64,000 nt of DNA from positions 10,088,501-10,152,500 of the forward strand of contig NZ_AP024745.1 in NCBI RefSeq assembly GCF_019704555.1. Reading direction: 5' to 3'. The position numbers and the translations under genes are program-made. This stretch comes from Actinoplanes sp. L3-i22 (GTDB lineage Bacteria; Actinomycetota; Actinomycetes; Mycobacteriales; Micromonosporaceae). The notes below the pieces were generated by a model. That model was given only the letters and a program-made list of their open reading frames with translations. It had not been told where the DNA came from and did no database searches. Numbering within the stretch: the stretch's first letter is position 1; every line of letters starts with the position of its first letter. Of this stretch, positions 52,940-61,304 are shown one piece after another.

Positions 52940-53910
52940 TGGACCTTGGCCCGTTTCGCGACCGCCGCGGCGTCGTAGGCCAGGTCCGGGTCCGCGTCGG
53001 GTTGCGGCACACAGAGCAGAAGAGCCTTATGGCGTACGGAAATCTTCATCGCCTTGCCCGACGCGATCAGATCCCCGTCCAACTGCCGCGGCTGCGCGTG
53101 ATTGCTGTAGATCTCCACCCGGGACGCGGTGAACGTCTCCATCCGCGGCACCCGTTCCCGCCGGCTGGCCACCCCGGCGATCAGGCGCGCCCAGGAGAAC
53201 AGCCCATCCGGGCTGATGATCGCCACGTCGAGCCGCCCGTCGTCGGGCACCGCCCGCTTCAACAGGTGCACCCCGCCCTGCAGCCGGCCCACGTTGCCGG
53301 CGATCACGCTCTGCGCCCGGCGCGGCATCGGGGCGCCGCCGTCCAGCCGGATCCGCACCCGCATCGGCCGGTCCAGCAGGTGCTTGGCCGCCCCGAACAG
53401 GTACGCCGGCCAGCCGATGTGCTTCTTCGCCCGCTCGGACGTGTCCTGCAGCATCATCGCGTCGAAGCCCATCCCGGCCATCACCACGAAGTACTGATCG
53501 CCGAGCACGCCCACGTCGATCCGCCGGCGGCCGCCCTCGATCGCCACCTGCACCCCGGTCGCCGGGTCGGTGCCCAGCCCCAGGTTCGCCGCGAGCAGGT
53601 TCCCGGTCCCGGCCGGCAGCACCGCGAGCGCCACGTCGGTGCCGGTCAGCGCGGTCACCACGGCGGTCACCGTGCCGTCGCCGCCGCACGCGAAGACCAG
53701 CTCGGCGCCCTCGGCGACGGCCCGCTTGGCCTGGCCGCGGCCCGGGTCCTCCGGGGTCGTCTCGAACCACTGCGGCTCCGGCCACCCGGCCCGGTTCAAG
53801 GTGGCCCGCAGGGTGTTCCGGAGCTGACCGGGATCGGTCACTTTGGCCGGGTTCACCACAACGGCCGAACGAGGTCCTGTCACGGCCACAGTTTGCCCGA
53901 GCAACGTCAC
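52936..53910 (-). CDS. diacylglycerol/lipid kinase family protein
   Basis: 324 residues. The catalytic glycine-rich motif is FACGGDGTVTAVV (GGDGT), preceded by AVVVNPAKV and followed by PAGTGNLLAANLGL, matching DAGK_cat proteins (DgkB/YegS/sphingosine kinase fold). The C-terminal beta-domain includes RLDVAIISPDG and QLDGDLIASG. Such enzymes phosphorylate diacylglycerol or related lipids at the membrane surface. It heads the four-gene run to the EEP gene. The start GTG 53910 lacks a clear Shine-Dalgarno; a later GTG is possible. Confidence 0.9.
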   Translation of the reverse strand: MTLLGQTVAVTGPRSAVVVNPAKVTDPGQLRNTLRATLNRAGWPEPQWFETTPEDPGRGQAKRAVAEGAELVFACGGDGTVTAVVTALTGTDVALAVLPAGTGNLLAANLGLGTDPATGVQVAIEGGRRRIDVGVLGDQYFVVMAGMGFDAMMLQDTSERAKKHIGWPAYLFGAAKHLLDRPMRVRIRLDGGAPMPRRAQSVIAGNVGRLQGGVHLLKRAVPDDGRLDVAIISPDGLFSWARLIAGVASRRERVPRMETFTASRVEIYSNHAQPRQLDGDLIASGKAMKISVRHKALLLCVPQPDADPDLAYDAAAVAKRAKVQ

Positions 53911-53935
53911 AGCTGCGACTCAGGAATCAATCCGC

Positions 53936-53960
53936 CCCGGGAAGGGCACACTTTCCCGGG
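53936..53960 (+). promoter_or_regulatory. inverted repeat ending on the DUF1990 start codon
   Basis: CCCGGGAA (53936-53943) and TTCCCGGG (53953-53960) are perfect 8-bp arms. The loop holds the purine run GGG and the last base is the G of the GTG start. It could be an RNA hairpin affecting translation or an operator in the divergent region. Confidence 0.4.
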
Positions 53961-54460
53961 TGACCCGCTTGACGTACCCCGAGATCGGCCTGACCCGCAC
54001 CGGACCGCTGCCGGACGGCTACCGCCACCTGCGCTATCGGACCCGACTGGGCTCCGGCGCGGCCGTCTTCGCCACCGCCGGCGAGGCGGTCCTGACCTTC
54101 CGGATGCACCGCGCCACCGGCGCGCGAGTCCGCACCGCCGCCGGGCGTGCCGCGCCCGGCGTCCCGCTCACCATCGGCCTCGGCCCGGTCAGCGCCCCCT
54201 GCGAGATCGTCTGGATCACCCAGACGGACGACAAGATCGGATTTGGGTACGGAACGCTGCCCGGTCACCCGGCCACGGGTGAGGAGGCGTTCGTCGTGGA
54301 ACGCGACGAGCACGACGACGTGTGGTTCGCGGCGACCGCGTTCAGCCGCCCGGCCGGCGCCCTGATGCGACTGGCCGGGCCGTTCGCGGTGCTGGTCCAG
54401 CAGGCCTACGCACGCCGGTGCGGACAGGTGCTGCGGCGGCTGGGTACCGTGAGCCGGTGA
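53960..54460 (+). CDS. DUF1990-family protein
   Basis: 166 residues. TYPEIGLTRTGPLPDGYRHL at the start and CEIVWITQTDDKIGFGYGTL, then GHPATGEEAFVVERD match DUF1990, a family found in plants and actinobacteria with no firm function, possibly ligand-binding. GTG 53960 sits at the end of an inverted repeat. Its stop overlaps the start of the UlaG-like gene (GTGA), so the two are coupled. Confidence 0.85.
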   Translation: MTRLTYPEIGLTRTGPLPDGYRHLRYRTRLGSGAAVFATAGEAVLTFRMHRATGARVRTAAGRAAPGVPLTIGLGPVSAPCEIVWITQTDDKIGFGYGTLPGHPATGEEAFVVERDEHDDVWFAATAFSRPAGALMRLAGPFAVLVQQAYARRCGQVLRRLGTVSR

Positions 54461-55233
54461 GCACGACATCGGTCACCTGGTGGGGACACAGCACCGTCTG
54501 GCTCGCCGACTCCGGGGTCACCCTGCTCACCGACCCGGTGCTCACCGACCGGCTGGCCCACCTCAAGCGGATGGCCGGGCCGGCGCCCCGGCTGCCCGGT
54601 GCGCCGGACGCGATCCTGCTCTCCCACCTGCACGCCGACCACTTCCACGTGGCGTCGATCAAGGCCGTACCGGGAAATCCGATTTTGATCGTGCCGCGCG
54701 GCGCCGCCGCCTTCGCCGCGAAAGCACTCGGCCCGGCCATCGCGAAGCGATGCGTCGAGGTCGGCGTCGGCGACGAGGTCGAGGTCGGCGCGGTCCGCGT
54801 GCGCGCCGTCCCGGCGCGGCACGACGGCGGACGCGGTCCGTGGTCCAGGGAGCGGGCCGAGGCCATCGGCTTCGTGGTCGAGGGCAACACCAAGATCTGG
54901 TACGCCGGGGACACCGGCCTCTTCGAGCAGATGCACGACCTCGGACCGCTCGACCTGGCGCTCCTGCCGGTCGGCGGCTGGGGCCCGACCCTGGGCTCGC
55001 ACGGTCACCTGGACGCGGCCGACGCGGCCGAGGCGCTGCGCCGGGTGAAGGCGTCCTGGGCGGTGCCGGTGCACTACGGGACGCTCTGGCCGATCGGGAT
55101 GGGGCGGGTCCGGCAGCACATGTTCGCCGGGCCCGGCCCGCGGTTCGCCGAGCTGGCCGCGCGCACCTCGCCGGACGCCCGGGTCCGGGTGCTGGCGCAG
55201 GGCGAGACGCTGACCCTGGGACCGGCCGCGTGA
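54457..55233 (+). CDS. metallo-beta-lactamase-fold hydrolase (UlaG-like)
   Basis: 258 residues. The start VTWWGHSTVWL, LLTDPVL, the metal motif LSHLHADHFH (HxHxDH) and WYAGDTGL, then VPVHYGTLWP are typical of UlaG/YtnP-like metal-dependent hydrolases. It has no signal peptide. The substrate is not deducible; relatives include L-ascorbate-6-phosphate lactonase and N-acylphosphatidylethanolamine-hydrolysing phospholipase D. It overlaps DUF1990 and DedA genes by four bases at each end. Confidence 0.9.
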   Translation: MSTTSVTWWGHSTVWLADSGVTLLTDPVLTDRLAHLKRMAGPAPRLPGAPDAILLSHLHADHFHVASIKAVPGNPILIVPRGAAAFAAKALGPAIAKRCVEVGVGDEVEVGAVRVRAVPARHDGGRGPWSRERAEAIGFVVEGNTKIWYAGDTGLFEQMHDLGPLDLALLPVGGWGPTLGSHGHLDAADAAEALRRVKASWAVPVHYGTLWPIGMGRVRQHMFAGPGPRFAELAARTSPDARVRVLAQGETLTLGPAA

Positions 55234-55814
55234 TCGCCACGCTGGGCGCGCTGGCCTGGCTCTTCGCCGTGGTCTGCTTCGGCGCCATCATCCCGATCGT
55301 GCCGACCGGGGCGGCGGTCAGCGGCGCCGCCGCGCTCGCCTTCCACGAACACCATCCGGTCACCATCGTCCTGGTGGTGGCGGCCGGCGCGGCCGGCGCC
55401 TACCTCGGCGACCTGGCGATGTACGCGATGTGCCGGCTCGGCGGCGAGCAGCTCGCCCGGCGGCTGCGCTGGCTGCGTGACGAGGAACACCTGGCCGGGG
55501 TGAAGGACCGGCTCAAACAGCGGCAGGTCCCGGTGCTGCTGGTGTCCCGGCTGATCCCGGGCGGCCGGGTCCCGGTGCTGCTCGCCGCGGCGTTCCTCGG
55601 CCTGTCCTGGCGCACGTTCGTGGTCGCCAACCTGCCGGCCTGCGCGCTCTGGGCCACCGTCTACGCCGGCATCGGCGTGGCCGGCGGCTCGATCTTCCCC
55701 CAGCCGTGGCAGGGCATCGTCGCCGCGGTCGCGCTGATCCTGGTGGTCAACCAGGCCATCTCCTGGTGGACCAAGCGCCGGGCGGCGGCAACAACTCGAG
55801 GGGCTAGTACTTGA
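55230..55814 (+). CDS. DedA-family membrane protein
   Basis: 194 residues. VPTGAAVSGAAALAF near the start, GAYLGDLAMYAMCRLGG and VSRLIPGGRVPVLLAAAFLG are the DedA/SNARE-associated motifs (the conserved R in the re-entrant loop is present). DedA proteins take part in undecaprenyl-phosphate and phospholipid translocation. GTG 55230 overlaps the UlaG-like stop. The 3' end overlaps the convergent beta-lactamase-like gene by 11 bp. Confidence 0.9.
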   Translation: MIATLGALAWLFAVVCFGAIIPIVPTGAAVSGAAALAFHEHHPVTIVLVVAAGAAGAYLGDLAMYAMCRLGGEQLARRLRWLRDEEHLAGVKDRLKQRQVPVLLVSRLIPGGRVPVLLAAAFLGLSWRTFVVANLPACALWATVYAGIGVAGGSIFPQPWQGIVAAVALILVVNQAISWWTKRRAAATTRGAST

Positions 55815-56706
55815 GGTAGGTCCGGGTCATCTTGACCGCCTTCTCGATCACTTTCTCGCCGTCCGCCTGCGTCTTGTGCAGGTGCGAGAGGACCGCGATC
55901 GAGACGTCCACGTCGTCACCGGTGATCCGGCCCACCGAGTTCACGATCCACAACCCGTTCTCGGTCGAGCGGTCCAGCCAGCCGTTCTTCACGGTGAACT
56001 CCTCGCCCGGCTGCGCCACCGCCGGGACGCCCCACTGCTGGGTCTCGTTGACCGTGCTCATCAGGGTGTGCGCGTACGCCCGGCCCTTCGCGGCGATCGG
56101 GCTCTTCTCCGCGACCAGCTGGGACAACAGCTTCACCTGGTCCTTGACCGTGGTCCGGGTCAGACCCCAGGAGCTGTTCACGGTGGTGCCGGTCAGGCCC
56201 AGCCGCTTGTCACACTTCTGGATCGCGGTCTGCTTGCCGAGGCTCTTGAACAGCGCCGTGGTCGCGTTGTTGTCGCTGTTGCGGATCATGTTCTTGGCGT
56301 TCGTGTCCTCGGTCGAGGTGAGCTTGCGACCCTGATCCTGAGCGGTCAGCAGCAGGCACGCGAGCACCTGCACCTTCACCACGCTGGCGGTCTCGTACTT
56401 CTCGTCGCCGCGGTAGGCGTAGAGCTCCCCGGTCTTCTTGTCCAGCACCGCGACCGAGAACTCCGGAACCGTCGCCGCGTACTTCGCCAGGGCCGCGTCC
56501 AGCGCCTTCACCTGCTTGGCGCGCGCGGCCTTCGCCAGCTCCTCCGGGCTCGGCCCGGTCGGTGTCGGCGAGGCCGCCGACGTGCTGCCGGTCAGGAACG
56601 TGGCGGCGGCGCTGTCACTGCCGATCACCCCTTTGGCCAGCAAGGCCACACCTCCCAGGACGATGACGACCGCCACTGACAGAAACCACTTCGGGGAACC
56701 TCGCAC
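55804..56706 (-). CDS. beta-lactamase-like serine hydrolase, membrane-anchored
   Basis: 300 residues from GTG 56706. KWFLSVAVVIVLGGVALL is a signal anchor without a lipobox; an Ala/Pro linker follows. The domain has SVVK (SxxK) in ETASVVKVQVL, SDN in IRNSDNNAT, and VKNGW where class A beta-lactamases have K(T/S)G. It is related to class A beta-lactamases and penicillin-binding proteins; the altered third motif makes true lactamase activity uncertain. GTG 56784 is a longer possible start. Confidence 0.75.
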   Translation of the reverse strand: MRGSPKWFLSVAVVIVLGGVALLAKGVIGSDSAAATFLTGSTSAASPTPTGPSPEELAKAARAKQVKALDAALAKYAATVPEFSVAVLDKKTGELYAYRGDEKYETASVVKVQVLACLLLTAQDQGRKLTSTEDTNAKNMIRNSDNNATTALFKSLGKQTAIQKCDKRLGLTGTTVNSSWGLTRTTVKDQVKLLSQLVAEKSPIAAKGRAYAHTLMSTVNETQQWGVPAVAQPGEEFTVKNGWLDRSTENGLWIVNSVGRITGDDVDVSIAVLSHLHKTQADGEKVIEKAVKMTRTYLKY

Positions 56707-56879
56707 CAGAGCATGATGCCCTCTCCGCGCCCCTCCTGGTGACGTCCATGACTGTGAATCATCCACGAATATCCGAATTTCCACGGTCCGCCCCGTCCCC
56801 GCTACGGTCCGTCACCGCTGTGGTCCGCACCAACCGCGCATCAGGTGTTGGGCCGGCCGCTGGAGGGCAGAATGAAGAT

Positions 56880-57941
56880 ATGGCGTCCCTGCTGTACCGA
56901 GCAGTCCAAGTGTCCCGAGCCGCGCTGGCCGCGCCGGCTGTCGCCGCCGACCTCACCCGCGCCGCGATCGGCCAGGTGATCGAGACCGCCGGCGCCGTCG
57001 CGACCGTGCCGGTCCGCGCGCTGGGCCTGCTCAGCCAGGCAGAACTCCTGGTCAACCGGGCCGGGCTGGCGGTCGGCCAGGTCGAGGAGCTGATCCAGCG
57101 GGTGACCGCGGTGACCACCGCGGCGGAGAGCACGATCACCGAGGTCCGCACGATCACCGCCGGAGCCGGCGCCACCATGGCCGAGGTCCGCACCATCACC
57201 GGCACGGTCGAGGCGCTGCTCGGCGACGTCCGGGCGATCAGCACGGCCGCCGCGATCACGGTCGAGGAGGCCGGCGCCATCTCCAACGCGGCCGGCGAGG
57301 TGGTCCGCCGGGCCGCCGGCACCGCCGACGCGGCCGGCACCATCGTGATCGAGGCCGGTTCGCTCACCACCTCGGCCGCCGAGATCGTCGCCGAGGCGGG
57401 CGCGGTCAGCGCCGCGGCCCGCACCATCGTCACCGAGGCCGGCACGGTCAGCACGGCCGCCCGCGACCTGGTGACCGAGGCGGGCGCGATCAGCGGCGCC
57501 GCCCGTGACCTGGTCAGCGAGGCCGGCACGGTCAGCACGGCCGCGCGTGACCTGGTGACCGAGGCGGGCGCGGTCGCCGGCCGGGCGTCGTCCGTGGTCG
57601 CCCGCGCCGACCAGGCCGCCGAGGTCGCCACCGAGCTGCTCGGCGAATACGCGCCGACGCTCCGCAAGGCCGCCCCGCTGGCCGGCCGCTTCGTCGACGA
57701 GCTCACCCCGGACGAGGTCACCGCCGCGATCCGGATGGTCGACCAGCTCCCGGCCCTGCGCGACCACATGATCGACGACGTGATGCCGCTGCTCAACAAG
57801 CTCGACCAGGTCGGCCCGGACCTGCACAAGCTCCTCGCCGTCACCGAGGACCTCCACCTGGCGATCGCCGGCCTCCCCGGCCTGAAACTCCTCCGCCGCC
57901 GCGGCGAGGAACGCACCGAGGACCACCACATCAAGTCATGA
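56880..57941 (+). CDS. alanine-rich protein with 14-residue helical repeats
   Basis: 353 residues, Ala/Val/Thr/Glu-rich, without signal peptide. Residues 95-250 consist of repeats of about 14 residues, such as AARDLVTEAGTVST, AARDLVTEAGAISG and AARDLVSEAGTVST, predicted to form a long amphipathic helix. The C-terminal 90 residues are a different helical domain (DELTPDEVTAAIRMVDQLPA, then DDVMPLLNKLDQVGPDLHKL). The pattern resembles phasin- or apolipoprotein-like proteins that lie on lipid surfaces, but I recognise no family. ATG 56880 has GGAGGG upstream. Confidence 0.7.
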   Translation: MASLLYRAVQVSRAALAAPAVAADLTRAAIGQVIETAGAVATVPVRALGLLSQAELLVNRAGLAVGQVEELIQRVTAVTTAAESTITEVRTITAGAGATMAEVRTITGTVEALLGDVRAISTAAAITVEEAGAISNAAGEVVRRAAGTADAAGTIVIEAGSLTTSAAEIVAEAGAVSAAARTIVTEAGTVSTAARDLVTEAGAISGAARDLVSEAGTVSTAARDLVTEAGAVAGRASSVVARADQAAEVATELLGEYAPTLRKAAPLAGRFVDELTPDEVTAAIRMVDQLPALRDHMIDDVMPLLNKLDQVGPDLHKLLAVTEDLHLAIAGLPGLKLLRRRGEERTEDHHIKS

Positions 57942-58643
57942 TCAGGCGGTTGTCCACAGCGGCGCGCTGTCCACAGGCCACCGACCTGATCTTCCGGATT
58001 TCCGCCACACTGGTCAGCGGATCTTCCCCCAGGGCGGGTGGGTTGTGACGTTGGCCCCTGCCTCGCGGCGCCACCAGCACGCGGCGCCACGATCAGGCAA
58101 CGGCACGGCGCCGGTGCTGCTCACCACGACCCGGCACCACCAGCACGTGGCGCCACGATCGGGCAGCGGCACGGCGCCAACGCCGCTCGCCACGACCTGA
58201 CAGACGGCCCGGCTGCCCGCCGGGCAACGTCGCCATCGCTGCCCGCTGCGGCCCGCGGGTGGTCATTGTCCTGGACACCGCCTCCGGCCACGGTTCCAGC
58301 CGGTGCCCACTTCGGGCGCAGGCTCGGGATCGCGGGCCGGGCGCGGGATTGTGGCGGGCGGGCGTGGCTGCCGCCGTACCCGGGAATGGGTTTGCGGCGG
58401 GGCCGCGACCGCGACCCCGCCGCGCGGACCTTGCGCACCGGACGACCCTGCGTCGGAGAGTGGACTTCGGACAAAGTCACGTTCCTGCCGGCCGGTGACG
58501 CGAAGGCCGAATGTGGCCGGCCTCCCGAGCGACGATCGCGCTCGTGGAGTGGCGGCCGAGGGCCGGCCCTCAGAGTGAGGACCGGCCTCTCGGTTGAGCG
58601 ATCGAGCGGTTGAGCGATCGAGCGGTTGAGCGGTGGGTCAGGG
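57942..58643. repeat. 702-bp non-coding region with two kinds of repeats
   Basis: Two copies of a roughly 66-bp unit starting near 58071 and 58137 (core GCGCCACGATC..GCACGGCGCC) lie about 130 bp after the helical-repeat gene. Close to the protease stop, GGTTGAGCGATCGAGC is repeated with 16-bp period at about 58592-58632. The middle has frames without typical codon use, so I see no gene. Confidence 0.6.
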
Positions 58644-59684
58644 TCAGAAGACCGAGACGCCGTAGACGCTCAGGGGCTCTACGACCGGCTGGAAGTAGGT
58701 GACGCCGCCCGAGCTGCAGTTCCCGCTGCCGCCGGAGGTGAGGCCGAGGGCGGTGGTGCCGGAGTAGAGCGAGCCGCCGCTGTCGCCGGGCTCGGCGCAG
58801 ACGGTGGTCCGGATGAGGCCGGAGACGGAGCCCTCCGAGTAGTTGACCGTGCTGTTCAGCGCGGTGACCCGGCCGGAGTGGATGCCCGTCGTGGAGCCGC
58901 GGCGGTAGACGGTCGCGCCGACCGCCGGGGTGCCGGCCGAGGTGATGTCCTGCGAGCCGACCGCGCCGCTGATGGTGACCGACGTGGTCGTGTAGCGCAC
59001 GATGCCGTAGTCGTTGCCCGGGAAGCTGGTGCCGGCCCGCGTGCCCAGCGTGGTGGACCCGTTGGTCCAGGTGGCGCCGATGTTGGTGCAGTGGCCCGCG
59101 GTCAGGAAGTACTTCGTCCCGGAGCTGCTCTGCACGTTGAAGCCGAGCGAGCAGCGCGCGCCGCTCACGTAGATCGCGTCGCCGCCGGAGATCCGGGTGC
59201 TGATCTTGCCGGCGATGGTCTCGATCCGGGCGCTGTCGCCGAGCTTCGCGACGGTCGCCTTGACCGCGGCCAGCTTGGCGCCGGTGATGCTCTCGTCGAC
59301 GCTGACCACGACCTGGTTGGTGACCGGGTCGACGGCGAAGGCCGTGCCGGGCGTCTTCAGGTTCGTCTTCAGGCTGGCGTCCGCCGCCGCGAGGGTCGCG
59401 CCGCTGCGGGCGACGTAGCGCGGGGTGGCACCGGAGGCCGTCACCTCGGCCGCGGTGGCCGCGTCGGTGACGTTGACCACCAGCTTGCCGGAGGAGTCGA
59501 GGTAGGACCCGGCGTCGCGGGTGCCCAACTGGCTGTCCAACTTACTGGCAAGTGCGGACGGCGCGAAGGACGCGTCAGCCACGGCCGGGGCCGCCGAGGC
59601 GGGGGACGTGACGGCCATGACGCTGCCCGCGAGAATGCCGACCGCCATGCCGACGATCGGTCGGCGAAGCTTCGGGTTGAGCAC
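58644..59684 (-). CDS. secreted S1 serine protease (streptogrisin/alpha-lytic type)
   Basis: 346 residues from GTG 59684 (GGAGG five bases upstream). Signal peptide to about residue 30, then a propeptide (about 35-165) of the alpha-lytic protease type, which helps folding and is then removed. The mature domain starts near ISGGDAIYV with His in FLTAGHCTN, Asp in GNDYGIVRY and Ser in [12 protein letters not shown], and cysteine pairs as in streptogrisins. It is an extracellular chymotrypsin-like peptidase. The start of the mature part matches other actinomycete members. Confidence 0.93.
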   Translation of the reverse strand: MLNPKLRRPIVGMAVGILAGSVMAVTSPASAAPAVADASFAPSALASKLDSQLGTRDAGSYLDSSGKLVVNVTDAATAAEVTASGATPRYVARSGATLAAADASLKTNLKTPGTAFAVDPVTNQVVVSVDESITGAKLAAVKATVAKLGDSARIETIAGKISTRISGGDAIYVSGARCSLGFNVQSSSGTKYFLTAGHCTNIGATWTNGSTTLGTRAGTSFPGNDYGIVRYTTTSVTISGAVGSQDITSAGTPAVGATVYRRGSTTGIHSGRVTALNSTVNYSEGSVSGLIRTTVCAEPGDSGGSLYSGTTALGLTSGGSGNCSSGGVTYFQPVVEPLSVYGVSVF

Positions 59685-59869
59685 GGTTCCTCCCAGGGGG
59701 ATTGGGTAGGTGGCATACCGGTCCGGCATGCCAGTGCTCGCAAGTATTCAAAGTGATCGATGATGCCGCAAGGACCGGCCAATCTGGCACAATAGTGATC
59801 AAGTCACTGCTGACCTGCGGAAACCCGCTCCCCATAGCCTTGGCGCTATGACCCTTTCGGGATGAACCA

Positions 59870-60403
59870 TCACCGTTCCAGTACGGCGATGGGCGCGTCA
59901 TCGGCCAGCCGGTAGCCCAGCCCGTACACCGTCGTGATCAGCTCCGGATCGTCCAGCTTGGTCCGCAGCCGGCTCACGTGCACGTCCACGGTCCGGTTCG
60001 TGGTGTGCCGGTGACCCCACACGTGGGTGAGCAGCTGGGTCCGGCTGAACACCTGGCGCGGGTGCTGGGCCAGGAAGAGGAGCAGGTCGTACTCCAGGCG
60101 GCTGAGGTCGAGACGCCGGCCGGCGCGCAGCGCGGTACGGGCCCGCGGGTCCAGCACGATCTCACCGTCCCGCCCGGCCACCACCTCCGGCAGATCCACC
60201 TCGACCGCGGCGCCCGGCCCGGCCGCGTCGACCAGCTCGCGCAGCGCGGCCAGCACCCGGTCCCGCCCACCGGCGCCACCGGCGATGCTGATCGTCACGG
60301 TCACCGGCGCCTCCACCGGCGCGCCCTCCGGCAGATCGGGCACCGGGCGCAGCCCCGGGCGGGTGTGGGTGGCGCGCGGGTGGGCGATGGCGAGCGCGGA
60401 CAT
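59870..60403 (-). CDS. OmpR/PhoB-type winged-helix regulator without receiver domain
   Basis: 177 residues from ATG 60403 (GAGGAG six bases upstream). Residues 80-177 are an OmpR-type DNA-binding domain: LDLSRLEYDLLLFLAQHPRQ, FSRTQLLTHVWG, RTVDVHVSRLRTKL and ITTVYGLGYRL. The N-terminal 75 residues (PVTVTISIAGGAGGRDRVL) do not form a receiver and have no phospho-acceptor Asp in the right context. It must respond in another way, or act constitutively. A 17-bp palindrome lies 61-77 nt upstream, and an FMN reductase gene is divergent. Confidence 0.88.
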   Translation of the reverse strand: MSALAIAHPRATHTRPGLRPVPDLPEGAPVEAPVTVTISIAGGAGGRDRVLAALRELVDAAGPGAAVEVDLPEVVAGRDGEIVLDPRARTALRAGRRLDLSRLEYDLLLFLAQHPRQVFSRTQLLTHVWGHRHTTNRTVDVHVSRLRTKLDDPELITTVYGLGYRLADDAPIAVLER

Positions 60404-60751
60404 GTGCGACTCCTCAGACGGCGACGGCCACCGGATCCGGCGGCGCTTGGCAAGGATATAATTCCTATCTGTTAGATAGGCATACCGCATGCTAGTCATG
60501 CTCGCCACATCACACCAGGCCCCACACCGCGCGATCCGCCCCGATCCGGCCCCGGCTAGGCGCTTCGCGACCGTCCTAGCTGGCCCTACACCCACTTCCC
60601 CGATATTTTTACTAGGATTTGGGACTGTCGTTGACCAATGCCTGTCGACCCCCCAGGGTGAGGCAGGTAGAGAAGTTCTCAACTGGTGGACATCTGAGGG
60701 AGAGGAGGCGCGGCGCATCACGGGCCGCACCGGTCCCGCGCCGCGAAACCG
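60404..60751. other. divergent intergenic region between winged-helix and FMN reductase genes
   Basis: 348 bp, clearly AT-richer than its neighbours. It contains the 17-bp palindrome at 60464-60480, a TATAAT at 60457-60462 (plus strand), and GCTAGG/CCTAGC (60555-60560, 60575-60580). A long leader before the FMN reductase start is possible. No gene is convincing. Confidence 0.5.
60460..60480. promoter_or_regulatory. perfect 17-bp palindrome with AATT flank
   Basis: CCTATCT (60464-60470) and AGATAGG (60474-60480) are perfect arms around GTT, with AATT on the left. The AATTCC-N13-GG form equals that upstream of the Rrf2 gene at 42756. It lies between the divergent winged-helix and FMN reductase genes, so it can control both. 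Confidence 0.65.
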
Positions 60752-61231
60752 ATGACTGCAATCGTTGTGGTGTCCGGCAATCCCCGCGCCGGGTCCCGGA
60801 CCTCGGCCCTGGCCATCGCGGTCGGCGAGGCGATCGCCGCCCGGCTCGGCGCGGCCACGCCCGCCGTGATCGAGGTGGGCGAGCTCGGCGCCGGCCTGCT
60901 GACCAAGGGCGACGAGCCGACCGCCGCCGCGGTGGCCGCGCTCGCCGGGGCGGACCTGCTGGTGGTGGCGACCCCGACGTACAAGGGCAGCTACACCGGG
61001 CTGCTCAAGGTGCTGCTCGACCAGCTGCCGAACCAGGGCCTGGCCGGGAAGCGGGCGGTGCCGGTGGTGACCGCCGGGATCGCGCCGCAGGCCGCCGCCG
61101 CCGAGGCGCTGCTCCGGCAGCTGCTGGTGGAGCTCGGGGCGACGGTCCTCCAGCCCGGCCTGCCGGTGGTCGAGGCCGACCTGCCGGAGACGGCGGAGAT
61201 CGCCCAGAAGTACGCCGCGGCCGCCCTGTAA
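60752..61231 (+). CDS. NADPH-dependent FMN reductase (SsuE/MsuE-like)
   Basis: 159 residues with flavodoxin-like fold: VVVSGNPRAGSRTSALA binds FMN phosphate, and VVATPTYKGSYTGLLKVLLDQL is the typical FMN_red segment of SsuE/MsuE-type enzymes. They supply reduced FMN to two-component monooxygenases, often for sulfonate sulfur. No monooxygenase gene is adjacent. ATG 60752 follows a long AT-richer leader, and a good terminator follows. Confidence 0.9.
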   Translation: MTAIVVVSGNPRAGSRTSALAIAVGEAIAARLGAATPAVIEVGELGAGLLTKGDEPTAAAVAALAGADLLVVATPTYKGSYTGLLKVLLDQLPNQGLAGKRAVPVVTAGIAPQAAAAEALLRQLLVELGATVLQPGLPVVEADLPETAEIAQKYAAAAL

Positions 61232-61247
61232 CGCCGCACGAAGCCGG

Positions 61248-61284
61248 CCGCCGCGCCCGGATCGCTCCCGGGCGCGGCGGTTTT
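61248..61284 (+). terminator. intrinsic terminator of the FMN reductase gene
   Basis: A perfect 13-bp stem (61248-61260 with 61268-61280) with a 7-nt loop is followed by TTTT. Confidence 0.9.
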
Positions 61285-61304
61285 CGCAGCTCAGAACCGT
61301 CAGG

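Noticed and set aside
60489..60755. An 88-codon plus-strand frame overlapping the FMN reductase start by four bases
   Set aside because: It looks coupled, but the start lacks an RBS and the product has no recognisable pattern; the region reads better as a leader.
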